Part shown: positions 44,475 through 52,495 of the stretch, piece after piece
Numbering within the stretch: position 1 is the first letter of the stretch
How the letters are laid out: each line of letters starts with the position of its first letter
NCBI RefSeq assembly: GCF_000632495.1
Contig: NZ_JFZT01000044.1
Coordinates: 1 to 64,000, forward strand
Length of the DNA stretch: 64,000 bases
Direction: 5' to 3'
From: Candidatus Acidianus copahuensis
GTDB taxonomy: Archaea > Thermoproteota > Thermoprotei_A > Sulfolobales > Sulfolobaceae
The notes under the pieces: model-generated
Seen by the model: only the letters and a program-made list of their open reading frames with translations
Databases searched by the model: none
Told to the model about the DNA's origin: nothing
Position numbers and translations under genes: made by a program

Positions 44475-45456
44475 CTATCATGTTAATTGTTGTTTCAGCA
44501 ATATCTACGGAATATCTGCTAATTCTTCTAAATGAATCGACTAACAATAATGATTGTATTTTGTTTTCTGACTCTTTGGAAATTATATCTGATGATATAC
44601 TTCTATGTGATTTTGCTACATCAACGTCTTCGGCGATGATCTTGTTTGCTATTTCCTTTTTTCCTTCTATAAAAGAATTTACAGCCTCAGAGTAAAGCTC
44701 TAGAACCTTATAACCTAGCTCTAGGATTTTACTCGTATCCCCGTTTACTACATCCTTGACTAGATATGCTATTCTAGAGGCGTGATCTGATATTCTTTCG
44801 ATCGATTTTATTGCAGAATGAACGTCAACTATCTGGGCTATATTATAGCCTTCTTCTTCGAGTATTTCAAATGATGAGACACTTAATGTCAATTGTCTAG
44901 ATACATAAAAGAAGAACCTATCTACCTCATCATCTCTTTCCGGAACTTCGCTAGCAATTTCAGGATCTTTTGTCTTTATAGCCTCTAAAACATCTTTAAT
45001 CATGTTCTTAGATATTGCAGCAGCTCTGCTTATTGCTTTCGAAATTGGTAGATCCTTCTCGTTGACTAAAAATTGGACTGAAATATTGTTAGCGTCCTCC
45101 TCTATCACTTCAGCTCCTAGTAATCTCCTCCTTATAACGTCCTTAATAGTAGCTCTATCTTCAGCTCTCATCTTAGGACAAGTTAGGGTGACTGTAACGT
45201 AACCAGCCATATAATGAGATATAAATTCTCTTATTGCAAATTCAGGATTTCCGCTTTGACAATGAATTATTGCTTTGCTCTGTTTCGATTCTTCTTTATT
45301 TTCTCTAGGTGAAATTATAAGTCTAAGATTTGTATCCTTTATAATTTCTACTTCATCACCGGGTTTTAGAGAAAGCTCTTTAACCCAATTTTTAGGTAAC
45401 GATATTATATAAGTAGAACCACCAGTCAATTGAATTCTTCTAGTTAAGCCCGCCAT
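44458..45456 (-). CDS. AbrB-PhoU fusion (phosphate-uptake-regulator-like) protein
   Basis: 332 aa. Residues 1-50 form a SpoVT/AbrB swapped-hairpin DNA-binding domain (RRIQLTGGSTYIISLPKNW, LKPGDEVEIIKDTNLRL). The rest is two PhoU-like three-helix repeats, e.g. RDDEVDRFFFYVSRQLTLS and VDVHSAIKSIERISDHASR with the acidic/aromatic PhoU metal pattern. Archaeal proteins of this design probably regulate phosphate transport genes; no pst genes are nearby. Co-directional with the upstream CdvB-like gene, 16 nt apart. Confidence 0.85.
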   Translation of the reverse strand: MAGLTRRIQLTGGSTYIISLPKNWVKELSLKPGDEVEIIKDTNLRLIISPRENKEESKQSKAIIHCQSGNPEFAIREFISHYMAGYVTVTLTCPKMRAEDRATIKDVIRRRLLGAEVIEEDANNISVQFLVNEKDLPISKAISRAAAISKNMIKDVLEAIKTKDPEIASEVPERDDEVDRFFFYVSRQLTLSVSSFEILEEEGYNIAQIVDVHSAIKSIERISDHASRIAYLVKDVVNGDTSKILELGYKVLELYSEAVNSFIEGKKEIANKIIAEDVDVAKSHRSISSDIISKESENKIQSLLLVDSFRRISRYSVDIAETTINMIAKRGG

Positions 45457-45472
45457 ATATGGATATATAGTT

Positions 45473-45955
45473 TTAGGTATTTATCTCTATAGTTCTATTA
45501 GATCCTTTTTCGTTTAAAGATTTATCTATCTCATCTAATATTCTTTTACCTCCTTCTGTCGTTCTAACCTTAAATTCTTTAGGTAAATCTATAGAAGAAG
45601 AGAAATCTCTATATATATTCTCGATTTCTATTAGAAGATCAGTCCCTATAAACGGGTATATTTTACCAAATTCCTTTATAGCACTCACAACATCCTGAAC
45701 ATTGTTCAGAATTATTCCAACAGTTACTATTGTCTCAACTTTTATTTCGAGCATCTCAAGAAGGAGATCTAATTTTTCTATTGTGTTTAATATTGTTTTT
45801 AATTGTGCTGTTTCTTTTTTATATTCTTCTGGGATTTTAGTATCTTTAATATTTTCATAACTCGAAATCCTTGTCTTAATTTTGTTCTTCCAAAGACTAA
45901 TCTTATGTCTAGTAGTCCTTATATCAATGATAACGTCGGCTAGTCCTTTCTTCAC
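45473..45955 (-). CDS. ESCRT-III/CdvB paralog, 160 aa
   Basis: All-helical: LADVIIDIRTTRHKISLW, QLKTILNTIEKLDLLLEML then EIKVETIVTVGIILNNVQ, and DLLIEIENIYRDFSSSI. The amphipathic long helices and the late segment 'LLIEIENIYRDF' match CdvB paralogs (CdvB1-3) of Sulfolobales, which polymerise in cell division and vesicle budding. It lacks the C-terminal wing for CdvC binding seen in CdvB itself, and cdvA/cdvC are not adjacent, as expected for a paralog. Start GTG 45955. Confidence 0.65.
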   Translation of the reverse strand: MKKGLADVIIDIRTTRHKISLWKNKIKTRISSYENIKDTKIPEEYKKETAQLKTILNTIEKLDLLLEMLEIKVETIVTVGIILNNVQDVVSAIKEFGKIYPFIGTDLLIEIENIYRDFSSSIDLPKEFKVRTTEGGKRILDEIDKSLNEKGSNRTIEINT

Positions 45956-46011
45956 AAGAAATTTATTGATTGCAAAGTCTTAATAAGGTACACGGGTTAA
46001 TAACTCCCCTC

Positions 46012-46041
46012 TATTTTCTCTATGTTTTATTAGAGAAAATA
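46012..46041. repeat. Inverted repeat with 11-bp perfect arms between divergent genes
   Basis: TATTTTCTCTA (46012-46022) and TAGAGAAAATA (46031-46041), separated by eight bases. It lies in the 187-nt space between the CdvB-paralog gene (minus) and the gene at 46143 (plus). It is either an operator or a hairpin in an untranslated region. Confidence 0.6.
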
Positions 46042-46142
46042 TAGGAGAAAGCGATCCATTCCTACCATTAAAATCTTCTTCCTTAACTTCAGAGATATAA
46101 AAAGATATTTATAAACTACTTTCGTTAATTGAGGTGTAAGTT

Positions 46143-46514
46143 TTGAGACTTTCGGAAGTAGTTGAACTTTACAAGAAAAAGGAGGAAACGTTCATAGAGA
46201 TTAATGAGAAAATTGAGTTTGAGGATATACCTGTTGATATTGGTACAAGGATAATATTAAATAAAGGGGAGAGAAAAAGGTTGATTGATCTTGGAATTTT
46301 ATCTTTAATATATAAGAAAAATAGAAATTTTGTCCAAGACTACTTGGACTTAGATAGTTCCCTAGATAATATCCATGAGAAGTACGGTGTATATACAGAA
46401 CTTGAATTTCTTTCTATCTGCTGTCAAGACCTAGTTAGTGACCTCGATTTAAAGGCTGTTTTAGAAAAGCTCAAAACCTATATACTTTCTAGAGAAAAAG
46501 AAGCAGATGAATAA
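46143..46514 (+). CDS. Hypothetical protein, 123 aa
   Basis: Starts at TTG 46143, with TATTTATAAAC (46109-46119) about 28 nt upstream, so probably leaderless. N-terminal helix, then FIEINEKIEFEDIPVDIGT and IILNKGERKRLIDLGILSL, then a helical C terminus. The strand-rich part faintly recalls the small B domain of archaeal GINS subunits, but I would not assign it. It overlaps the dihydrolipoamide-dehydrogenase-like gene by 8 nt and so is coupled to it. Confidence 0.6.
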   Translation: MRLSEVVELYKKKEETFIEINEKIEFEDIPVDIGTRIILNKGERKRLIDLGILSLIYKKNRNFVQDYLDLDSSLDNIHEKYGVYTELEFLSICCQDLVSDLDLKAVLEKLKTYILSREKEADE

Positions 46515-47850
46515 TATCATAGTCATAGGAGGAGGAGTTGGAGGATATGCTGCAGCAGTTAGATCAAGTGAGCTTGGAGACAAAGTAACCATAGTGGAGA
46601 AGACACAGTTGGGAGGAGAATGCATAAATAGAGCATGTATACCATCGAAAACACTAATCGACGCTGTAAAATTACTTAATAAGTTAAATAAGTCTACTTG
46701 GATCTCTGCAGAGGCTGAATTAAATTATGAAAAGCTAATGCAGTTCAAGACTCAAGTTATAGAAAATGTTAGGTCGAAAATGGAAAAGAGATTAGCTGAA
46801 CAAGGTGTAACGATAATTCAAGGAGAGGCTAGACTAGAGGAAGGAGGTGAAGTAGTGGTAAACTCTCAGAGGTTTAATCCAGACAAGGTAGTTTTGGCTA
46901 ATGGATCCATTCCAATATCTTTTCCTGATTTTCCCCTTAATGGAAATAACGTTCTAGATCCTTGGACTGCTATGAATAGAGAGGTTCCGAAAAAGATAAT
47001 TATAGTAGGTGGAGGAGTAGCAGGAGTAGAGCTGGCCACCTTATTCAGCGCTATGAAAAGAGAAGTAACAATACTAGAACTTATGCCTCAACTTTTACCT
47101 GGTTTTGATAAGGACTTGGCTTCAGCAGTCAAGAAAAGGTTAGAGGAAAAGGGGATCAACATATTTCTTAACGCTAAGTCTAAGGTTGTCAATTCTAATG
47201 GAAGTGTAGAGTTCTCAGTTGTTATCCCTTCAGGTGAGGAAAAAGTAGTCGGTGATTTAGCTGTTATAACAATTGGCAGAAAGGCTACTACAGCTGGCTT
47301 AAAGCTTAAGGAGAACGGAGTTGAAGTAGATCAGAGGGGTTACATTAAGGTTAACGAAAGCGGTCAAACTACCAATCCTTCAATTTACGCTGCAGGAGAT
47401 GTTGCAGGTCCTCCACTTTCTGCAACTAAGGCATGGAAACAGGGAATCGTCGTAGGAGATAATTTAGGAGGAGTAAAATCGAAGATGCCATCGTTCTATC
47501 CATCATCTATATTTGCGGATCTCGAAATAGGGACAGTTGGTAAAACTGTGGACGATTTAAAGAAGTCAAACGTAGACGCGAAAGAAATTACAATTCACAT
47601 GAAAGATATACCTAGAGCTTGGACTCTCAATGAGACTGAGGGGTTTCTAAAAATAGTTATAAGCCAGAACAAGATTGTAGGGGCCCACATGATAGGAGAA
47701 GGAGCAGCTGAGGTTATAAATACGTTAGCTCTAGCAATGGAAACTGGACTAACTATTGATCAAATATATCCAGTGCTATTCTCTCATCCAACAGTTTCAG
47801 AGATAATAACAGAAGCAATACAAAGGGCTAAGTATGGAGAGGTATATTAG
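46507..47850 (+). CDS. Dihydrolipoamide dehydrogenase-family flavoprotein
   Basis: 447 aa class I pyridine nucleotide-disulfide oxidoreductase. FAD motif IVIGGGVGGYAAAVRSSELG, redox disulfide GGECINRACIPSK (C-x4-C), NAD motif IIVGGGVAGVELATLF, FAD motif INPSIYAAGDVAG-like (NPSIYAAGDVAGPP), and C-terminal SHPTVSEIITEA with catalytic His-Glu. It could be the E3 of a 2-oxoacid dehydrogenase or act with another disulfide; the E1/E2 genes are not here. Mercuric reductase is less likely because the C-terminal Cys pair is absent. Confidence 0.88.
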   Translation: MNNIIVIGGGVGGYAAAVRSSELGDKVTIVEKTQLGGECINRACIPSKTLIDAVKLLNKLNKSTWISAEAELNYEKLMQFKTQVIENVRSKMEKRLAEQGVTIIQGEARLEEGGEVVVNSQRFNPDKVVLANGSIPISFPDFPLNGNNVLDPWTAMNREVPKKIIIVGGGVAGVELATLFSAMKREVTILELMPQLLPGFDKDLASAVKKRLEEKGINIFLNAKSKVVNSNGSVEFSVVIPSGEEKVVGDLAVITIGRKATTAGLKLKENGVEVDQRGYIKVNESGQTTNPSIYAAGDVAGPPLSATKAWKQGIVVGDNLGGVKSKMPSFYPSSIFADLEIGTVGKTVDDLKKSNVDAKEITIHMKDIPRAWTLNETEGFLKIVISQNKIVGAHMIGEGAAEVINTLALAMETGLTIDQIYPVLFSHPTVSEIITEAIQRAKYGEVY

Positions 47851-47875
47851 CCATTTTTACTAGTTTCTATCGCGA

Positions 47876-48199
47876 ATGAATGAGAAAGAGAGGAAAAATA
47901 TAAGGAAGCTTTTCAAGCTTCTTTTCTTTACATCTAGAGGTGGTTATACTAGGTTAAAGATTGTTAGACTTCTGGAATCTGGAGAAGCGAATGCTAATCA
48001 GATATCAACTAGGCTTGGATTAGATTATAAAACAGTGATTCATCACCTCGAAGTTCTACTGGAAAACGGAATAGTAGTAAAGGGGAACGAGAAATATGGC
48101 ACTCAGTATAAGCTTTCATCCTTTTATCATACTTCAAGTGAAATTTTGTCCGATTTAGAGAATGAAAATAAGGGTTTTAAGGTAGATAAAAAGACTTAA
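47876..48199 (+). CDS. Winged-helix DNA-binding protein (ArsR-like), 107 aa
   Basis: Residues 15-85 form a winged helix: LLFFTSRGGYTRLKIVRLLE, ANQISTRLGLDYKTVIHHL (recognition helix), and NGIVVKGNEKYGTQYKLS (wing). Pattern of archaeal ArsR/IclR-like regulators without metal cysteines. It starts just after the flavoprotein gene (25 nt) and could regulate it or the taw3 gene that follows. Confidence 0.8.
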   Translation: MNEKERKNIRKLFKLLFFTSRGGYTRLKIVRLLESGEANANQISTRLGLDYKTVIHHLEVLLENGIVVKGNEKYGTQYKLSSFYHTSSEILSDLENENKGFKVDKKT

Positions 48200-48231
48200 C
48201 TTATAGACATTTAATTTATCTTAGACTCTTA

Positions 48232-48866
48232 ATGCTCTGGGAGGAATGGAAGAGAAAAGCCTTCGAAAGGCTGAATAAGGACAGAGAAATAGGATACCTG
48301 GATCCAGACATATATGATATTCTAGTTCAATTCTTTAAAAGGGAAAAAGTTATACGTATAGCAGTTGTAGTGGTAGAATAACTATAGTCGATTCTCAACT
48401 TCCTTGGAAAAGGGAAAACTCAACTATCATATTTAAGAATCATTTTAAGATATCACCTAATGAGATAGTTGATGTATTGAGTAAAGGACAACTCTATAGA
48501 CTTTGGTTAATTTCACAGGGTCCAATATTTCATGTGTATTCTAAGGATTGGGATGAAACATGGGAAGTAATTAGAATAGCAAGAAAAGCAGGGTTTAAAC
48601 ATTCAGGAATTATGAGTATAAATCAGAAGGGTATATTAATAGAGTTAAGGACAGGAGTTAAGTTTGTTCATCTTTTAAGGGAAAAGGAAGATCAATTTCT
48701 CTCTGAGGCGGAAATCAATAGTTTAGCGCTTATAGCTAATGAGGTTCTCTCCAAAGGTAAGGAAAAATTAAACGAGCTTATGTTGGAGTTATCTAAAGGA
48801 AATGATTCTATGGAGTTGCGGAAGGACTCTAAAGGGAAGCCTGAGGTCCATTACGGCTTCAGCTAA
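48232..48866 (+). pseudogene. taw3: tRNA wybutosine-synthesizing methyltransferase Taw3/TYW3, interrupted by a -1 frameshift
   Basis: From ATG 48232 the first frame gives MLWEEWKRKAFERLNKD then GYLDPDIYDILVQFFKREKV and runs to a stop at 48379. Shifting by one base at about 48349-48351 the second frame continues YTYSSCSGRITIVDSQLPW (the SSCSGRI signature of TYW3) and on through LWLISQGPIFHVYSKDWDE and ARKAGFKHSGIMSI to 48866. One missing T in GTT(T)ATACG would repair it. TYW3 methylates the wybutosine precursor at tRNA-Phe 37. The shift may be a real mutation, programmed frameshifting (the site follows AAAAA), or a base-calling error. The last 78 nt overlap convergent queE. Confidence 0.8.
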
Positions 48867-49415
48867 CTCCTTAAGTGCAATTTCATAGTCCTTCCTATTT
48901 CCATCGGGTTGGACAATTACTTTATCTTTTCTAATACCGTTCTCCTCTACAAATCTTACTACCTCTTCTAAGTCCTTCCTAGTATATAATATAACAAACT
49001 TGTAGTAAGTTGCCCAATCATCTGTAAAGTTATAGGCTATTTTATGTCCACTATTTGAAAGTTTTGGAGAAACAGAAAACACGTCGACAATCTTCCTTAA
49101 TTCTTCATGCGGTTTTATTGTCCCATTTGTTTCTACAACGATCCTTTGTCCCATTTCCTTTATAGCTAAGGCAAGAGGAACAATGTTTTGAAGCAGAGGT
49201 TCGCCTCCGGTTATGGTTGTGGCTGGTAATGTCTTGTCTAACCTTTTTATTATTTCTTCTATTGAGATTAATTCTCCTTTTTCCCAAGAATATTTAGTGT
49301 CACACCATACGCATCTTAAGTTACATGTAGCTAATCTAATGAAGTTTGACGGTACGCCTATAACTTCTCCTTCACCTTGTATGGAGGAGAAGATCTCAAT
49401 TACTCTATACTCCAC
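48789..49415 (-). CDS. queE: 7-carboxy-7-deazaguanine synthase QueE (radical SAM)
   Basis: 208 aa. IFSSIQGEGEVIGVPSNFIR opens the fold, ATCNLRCVWCDTKYSW is the radical SAM cluster motif (C-x3-C-x2-C), TITGGEPLLQN the SAM-binding GGE, and FRVLPQLHRIISFR the typical end. It makes CDG from carboxy-tetrahydropterin on the route to preQ0 and archaeosine, working with GAT-QueC at 29 kb. QueD (CPH4 synthase) is not in the window. Confidence 0.93.
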   Translation of the reverse strand: MEYRVIEIFSSIQGEGEVIGVPSNFIRLATCNLRCVWCDTKYSWEKGELISIEEIIKRLDKTLPATTITGGEPLLQNIVPLALAIKEMGQRIVVETNGTIKPHEELRKIVDVFSVSPKLSNSGHKIAYNFTDDWATYYKFVILYTRKDLEEVVRFVEENGIRKDKVIVQPDGNRKDYEIALKELAEAVMDLRLPFRVLPQLHRIISFR

Positions 49416-50397
49416 GAGATAGGAGTGGTTCTATATCTTTAAAAATCTCCCTTTTAAGATCTTCAAGCCCTTCTCCTCTCTCGGCACTTATTTTTAGGTA
49501 TTTAAGACCTTTTTCCATTAAGATCTCTTCAAGTTCCTTCATGATATCTCCCTTTTCGTCTATCTTATTAATTGTAACAATTGTTTTGTTCCCTAATGAT
49601 AAGACCTCCTGTAAAAGATCGATCTGTTCCTTAACAGTGTATAAAGACTGGCTTGATCCATCAAGCAAAAATACTGTAACATTTTTAAGATTTTTAAGGG
49701 CATTTATAGCCTTTTTTTCTATCCAGTTTCTTTCGTGGGAAGGTCTATCAAGGATTCCTGGAGTGTCAATAAATTGTACTTTATATCCATTTACTTCAGT
49801 ATGACCTACGTGAATTTCCTTAGTAGTAAATGGATAACTTGCAATTTCTGGCTTAGCTGAAGAAAGTTTAGATATTAGAGTGGATTTACCAACATTTGGA
49901 GGGCCTGCAATAACTACAGTTGGCAAATCTGGGTCTATAGACTTAGCTTTCTTTAAGCTTAAGGAAAGATCTATAATCCAGTTAATGCATTCCTTGTTCT
50001 TCCTTAGAATAGAAGAGGCTCTACCAAAAGCCTGTCTCATTAGTCTATTTGATTCCTTATCCTCTGACGTTGATATCTTTCTAGCATATTGATCAAGGAT
50101 ATTCATAGATAACGTTGAAGCTCGTAGACTTACGCTTAGACAAATTTTTACTCTATCTAGTGAACCACCTGCGGCTATCTCTAGAACTCCTCTGTAAAAT
50201 GGGTGTAAAGAGTTAACTCTAGGGAAGCTCTTTACGAATTCCTGGTATTTCCTTATGTTGTCCGAATATGACTTTAGTCTTCTTATCTCTCTATCCTTTG
50301 GAGTTTCTCCTGAAATTTTTGCAATCCTTTCTAATTCTATTTTAATTAGATCCTCTACTTTAGGAGGAATTCTTAACCTCTCAAATGGGCTTAGCAT
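49405..50397 (-). CDS. NOG1-like GTPase (ribosome biogenesis)
   Basis: 330 aa. An N-terminal helical domain of about 155 residues (MLSPFERLRIPPKVEDLI, then RVKICLSVSLRASTLSMNI) is followed by an Obg-class GTPase domain: G1 AGPPNVGKSTLISKL, G2 YPFTTKEIHVG, G3 FIDTPGILDRPSHERN, G4 VTINKIDEKGD, G5 ISAERGEG. The layout is that of eukaryotic NOG1 and archaeal homologs acting in 50S assembly. Overlaps queE by 11 nt and the tRNA-binding gene by 7 nt, giving an operon. Confidence 0.88.
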   Translation of the reverse strand: MLSPFERLRIPPKVEDLIKIELERIAKISGETPKDREIRRLKSYSDNIRKYQEFVKSFPRVNSLHPFYRGVLEIAAGGSLDRVKICLSVSLRASTLSMNILDQYARKISTSEDKESNRLMRQAFGRASSILRKNKECINWIIDLSLSLKKAKSIDPDLPTVVIAGPPNVGKSTLISKLSSAKPEIASYPFTTKEIHVGHTEVNGYKVQFIDTPGILDRPSHERNWIEKKAINALKNLKNVTVFLLDGSSQSLYTVKEQIDLLQEVLSLGNKTIVTINKIDEKGDIMKELEEILMEKGLKYLKISAERGEGLEDLKREIFKDIEPLLSRGV

Positions 50398-50729
50398 ACT
50401 TTAGTACCTGGAGGAACATCCCCATCTACTGTTAAAACTCTAGGTTTAATACCCCTCTCTTCATCCTCTTTACACCCTGCTGCTAAGATCATTCCTTGGC
50501 TCTCATATCCCCTAATAATTCTTGGTTTAAGATTAATAATCACTATAACCTCCTTCCCCACTAAGTCTTCTGCGTTATAGAATTCAGCTATTCCAGAAAT
50601 TATTTGCCTCTCTTCATTCCCTAAATCAACGATTAATCTAATTAACTTTGTTCCCTCTAACTTCTCGGCTAACTTCACTTTTCCTACCCTAAGCTCTATT
50701 TTAGAGAAATCGTCTATTGTAATCTCCAT
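50391..50729 (-). CDS. tRNA-binding (EMAP/Arc1p OB-fold) domain protein, MetRS-beta-like
   Basis: 112 aa OB-fold: DFSKIELRVGKVKLAEKLEG, KLIRLIVDLGNEERQIISGI, GKEVIVIINLKPRIIRGYE and SQGMILAAG, the tRNA-binding domain also found as the C terminus of bacterial MetRS and as archaeal free beta subunits. Probably a trans-acting partner of MetRS or another synthetase. First gene of the minus-strand trio with NOG1-like and queE. Confidence 0.88.
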   Translation of the reverse strand: MEITIDDFSKIELRVGKVKLAEKLEGTKLIRLIVDLGNEERQIISGIAEFYNAEDLVGKEVIVIINLKPRIIRGYESQGMILAAGCKEDEERGIKPRVLTVDGDVPPGTKVC

Positions 50730-50840
50730 GAACTTTGCTTAACCCTTTAAGATTTTAACGCTATTGTTCGCAAGTTCTCGATCAAAAGAAAACGATTTAT
50801 TTACTTGGTTAAGGAAATTTTAGCATTAATTAAAGCAAAT

Positions 50841-50850
50841 CTTTTATATC
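50841..50850 (+). promoter_or_regulatory. TATA box of the pur operon
   Basis: CTTTTATATC is about 25 nt before the purC ATG at 50870. The next genes follow with overlaps or gaps of at most six bases up to purM, so this single promoter could drive the whole operon. Confidence 0.55.
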
Positions 50851-50869
50851 AATTATGTAAATATGGTTT

Positions 50870-51580
50870 ATGGAGATTGCCAAGCTAGGAGAAGGAAAAA
50901 CCAAGGAAGTGTATTCGTTCGAAGATGGAAAAGTCCTTCTCAAGTATAAAGATTCCATAACTGCTGGAGATGGAGCCAAGTCTGATATTTTAGATGGAAA
51001 AGGCATTCTTAACGCTCAAACCTCAGCATTATTCTTTCGTTTACTTGAAAGAAAAGGAATTGAAACTCACTATATCGGAATGTATGATGAAAGAACTATG
51101 ATAGCTAAATCACTAAAAATGATTCCAGTAGAGGTTGTATTAAGGAATATAGCGGCTGGTAGTATAGTGAAGAGATTACCAATAAAGGACGGTGAAGTAT
51201 TTAACCCTCCAATAATTGAGTTCTTCCTTAAGGACGATTCAAGGCACGATCCAATGCTGAATTATTCTCATTTAGAGTATTTTAAACTAATGAGCAAAAA
51301 AGAGGCTGAGGAGGTAGAGGAGATCATGATTAAAGTCAATGCGGTAATGAAGGAGACTATAGATAAAGCTGGACTCGATCTCTATGACTTTAAGCTTGAG
51401 TTTGGGAGATTAGGGGATAAACTAATTATAGGGGACGAGATTTCGCTTGACTCTATGAGAATAAGAGAAAAAGGGACGGGAAGAATATTAGATAAGGATC
51501 TTTACAGAAAAGGTTCTGATATGGGAACAGTAAAGAAGTCTTATACTGAATTTCTTACTAGGATGGAGCGAGTTATATGA
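50870..51580 (+). CDS. purC: SAICAR synthetase PurC
   Basis: 236 aa. ATP-grasp-like: GEGKTKEVYSFEDGKVLLKY, KDSITAGDGAKSDILDGKG, EVVLRNIAAGSIVKRL, and DFKLEFGRLGDKLIIGDEIS with the metal acids. Joins CAIR and aspartate. First gene of the operon; overlaps purS by 4 nt (ATGA). Confidence 0.96.
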   Translation: MEIAKLGEGKTKEVYSFEDGKVLLKYKDSITAGDGAKSDILDGKGILNAQTSALFFRLLERKGIETHYIGMYDERTMIAKSLKMIPVEVVLRNIAAGSIVKRLPIKDGEVFNPPIIEFFLKDDSRHDPMLNYSHLEYFKLMSKKEAEEVEEIMIKVNAVMKETIDKAGLDLYDFKLEFGRLGDKLIIGDEISLDSMRIREKGTGRILDKDLYRKGSDMGTVKKSYTEFLTRMERVI

Positions 51581-51846
51581 TTTACAAGGTAGAATTTCTG
51601 ATAACAAATAAGGAAGGGATACGAGATCCAGAAGGAGAGACAGTAAAGAAGTTTATCGTGGATAAAGTAACTAACAAGGTTGAGGATGTAAGGGCAGGGA
51701 AATACATTGTCGTCAACGTTAATGTGAGTAACAAAGAGGATGCGGAGAATATTGCAAAACTTTTGTTAGAAAAAACGAGGCTATACAATCCAGTAATTCA
51801 TAAGGTAGAGGTTAGGGTGAAGGAAACTGAAAACTGCCATAATTAA
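51577..51846 (+). CDS. purS: FGAM synthase subunit PurS
   Basis: 89 aa, the small dimerising subunit that joins PurQ to PurL: YKVEFLITNKEGIRDPEGET, VTNKVEDVRAGKYIVVNV, and NIAKLLLEKTRLYNPVIH, with the usual GxxDPxG element. It overlaps the probable true start of purQ by 20 nt. Confidence 0.94.
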   Translation: MIYKVEFLITNKEGIRDPEGETVKKFIVDKVTNKVEDVRAGKYIVVNVNVSNKEDAENIAKLLLEKTRLYNPVIHKVEVRVKETENCHN

Positions 51847-52495
51847 GTTTCCTGGAACGACCTGTGAGTTTGATGTACTAAAAGCGATAGAGGAAGCTAA
51901 AGGAGAGGCAGAAGTAGTGAAATATAAGGAATTTGATCCAGATAGATTCGACGCTGTTATATTAGCCGGTGGGTTTAGCTTTGGAGATTACTTAAGGGCA
52001 GGTAGCGTTGCTGCTAATAGCGATACGATGGCTAAAGTAAAAGAGATGGTAAACTCTGGAAAGAAAGTTCTTGGAATATGTAATGGATTCCAGATATTGG
52101 TAGAGTCAAACTTACTAGAGGGAGGGCTTTTGCCTAACCTTAATATGAGGTTCATAAGCAAATGGATTTACCTTAAGATAGTAAAGGAGACAGCACTAAC
52201 TAAGGGTTTAAAGGGAAAAGTAATCAAGCTTCCTATAGCCCATGCCGAGGGAAGATATTATCACGATAACCCTCAAAGAGCGTCAGAACTTGCAGTATTC
52301 CAGTACACTAACAACTTAGGAGAAGTTGACGAGAAGTCAAACCCAAACGGTTCCTTACTTAACATAGCTGGGATATCGAATGAGGAAGGTAACGTGATAG
52401 GTCTAATGCCACATCCGGAAAGAGCATCATTTCCGCTAATCTCGCCTGATGGTTCGAGTGATGGGTTAATGTTATTGAGGTCGTTTTTAAGATGA
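51827..52495 (+). CDS. purQ: FGAM synthase glutaminase subunit PurQ, with non-standard start codon
   Basis: About 222 aa. KTAIIKFPGTTCEFDVLKA at the N terminus, nucleophile Cys in GICNGFQILVES, and His/Glu in MPHPERASFP: complete class I glutaminase. The conserved N terminus begins before any ATG/GTG/TTG: between the in-frame stop TGA (51818) and KTAIIKF the codons are AGG AAA CTG, so CTG 51827 is the only near-cognate start at the right place. The first ordinary start in frame, GTG 51917, would remove 30 residues including the beta strand and FPGTTCE. GAAGGA lies just upstream of the CTG. Confidence 0.9.
   Translation: MKTAIIKFPGTTCEFDVLKAIEEAKGEAEVVKYKEFDPDRFDAVILAGGFSFGDYLRAGSVAANSDTMAKVKEMVNSGKKVLGICNGFQILVESNLLEGGLLPNLNMRFISKWIYLKIVKETALTKGLKGKVIKLPIAHAEGRYYHDNPQRASELAVFQYTNNLGEVDEKSNPNGSLLNIAGISNEEGNVIGLMPHPERASFPLISPDGSSDGLMLLRSFLR

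Noticed and set aside
46143..46514. GINS subunit
   Set aside because: Only a faint resemblance in the strand-rich part, and the usual replication neighbours are absent.
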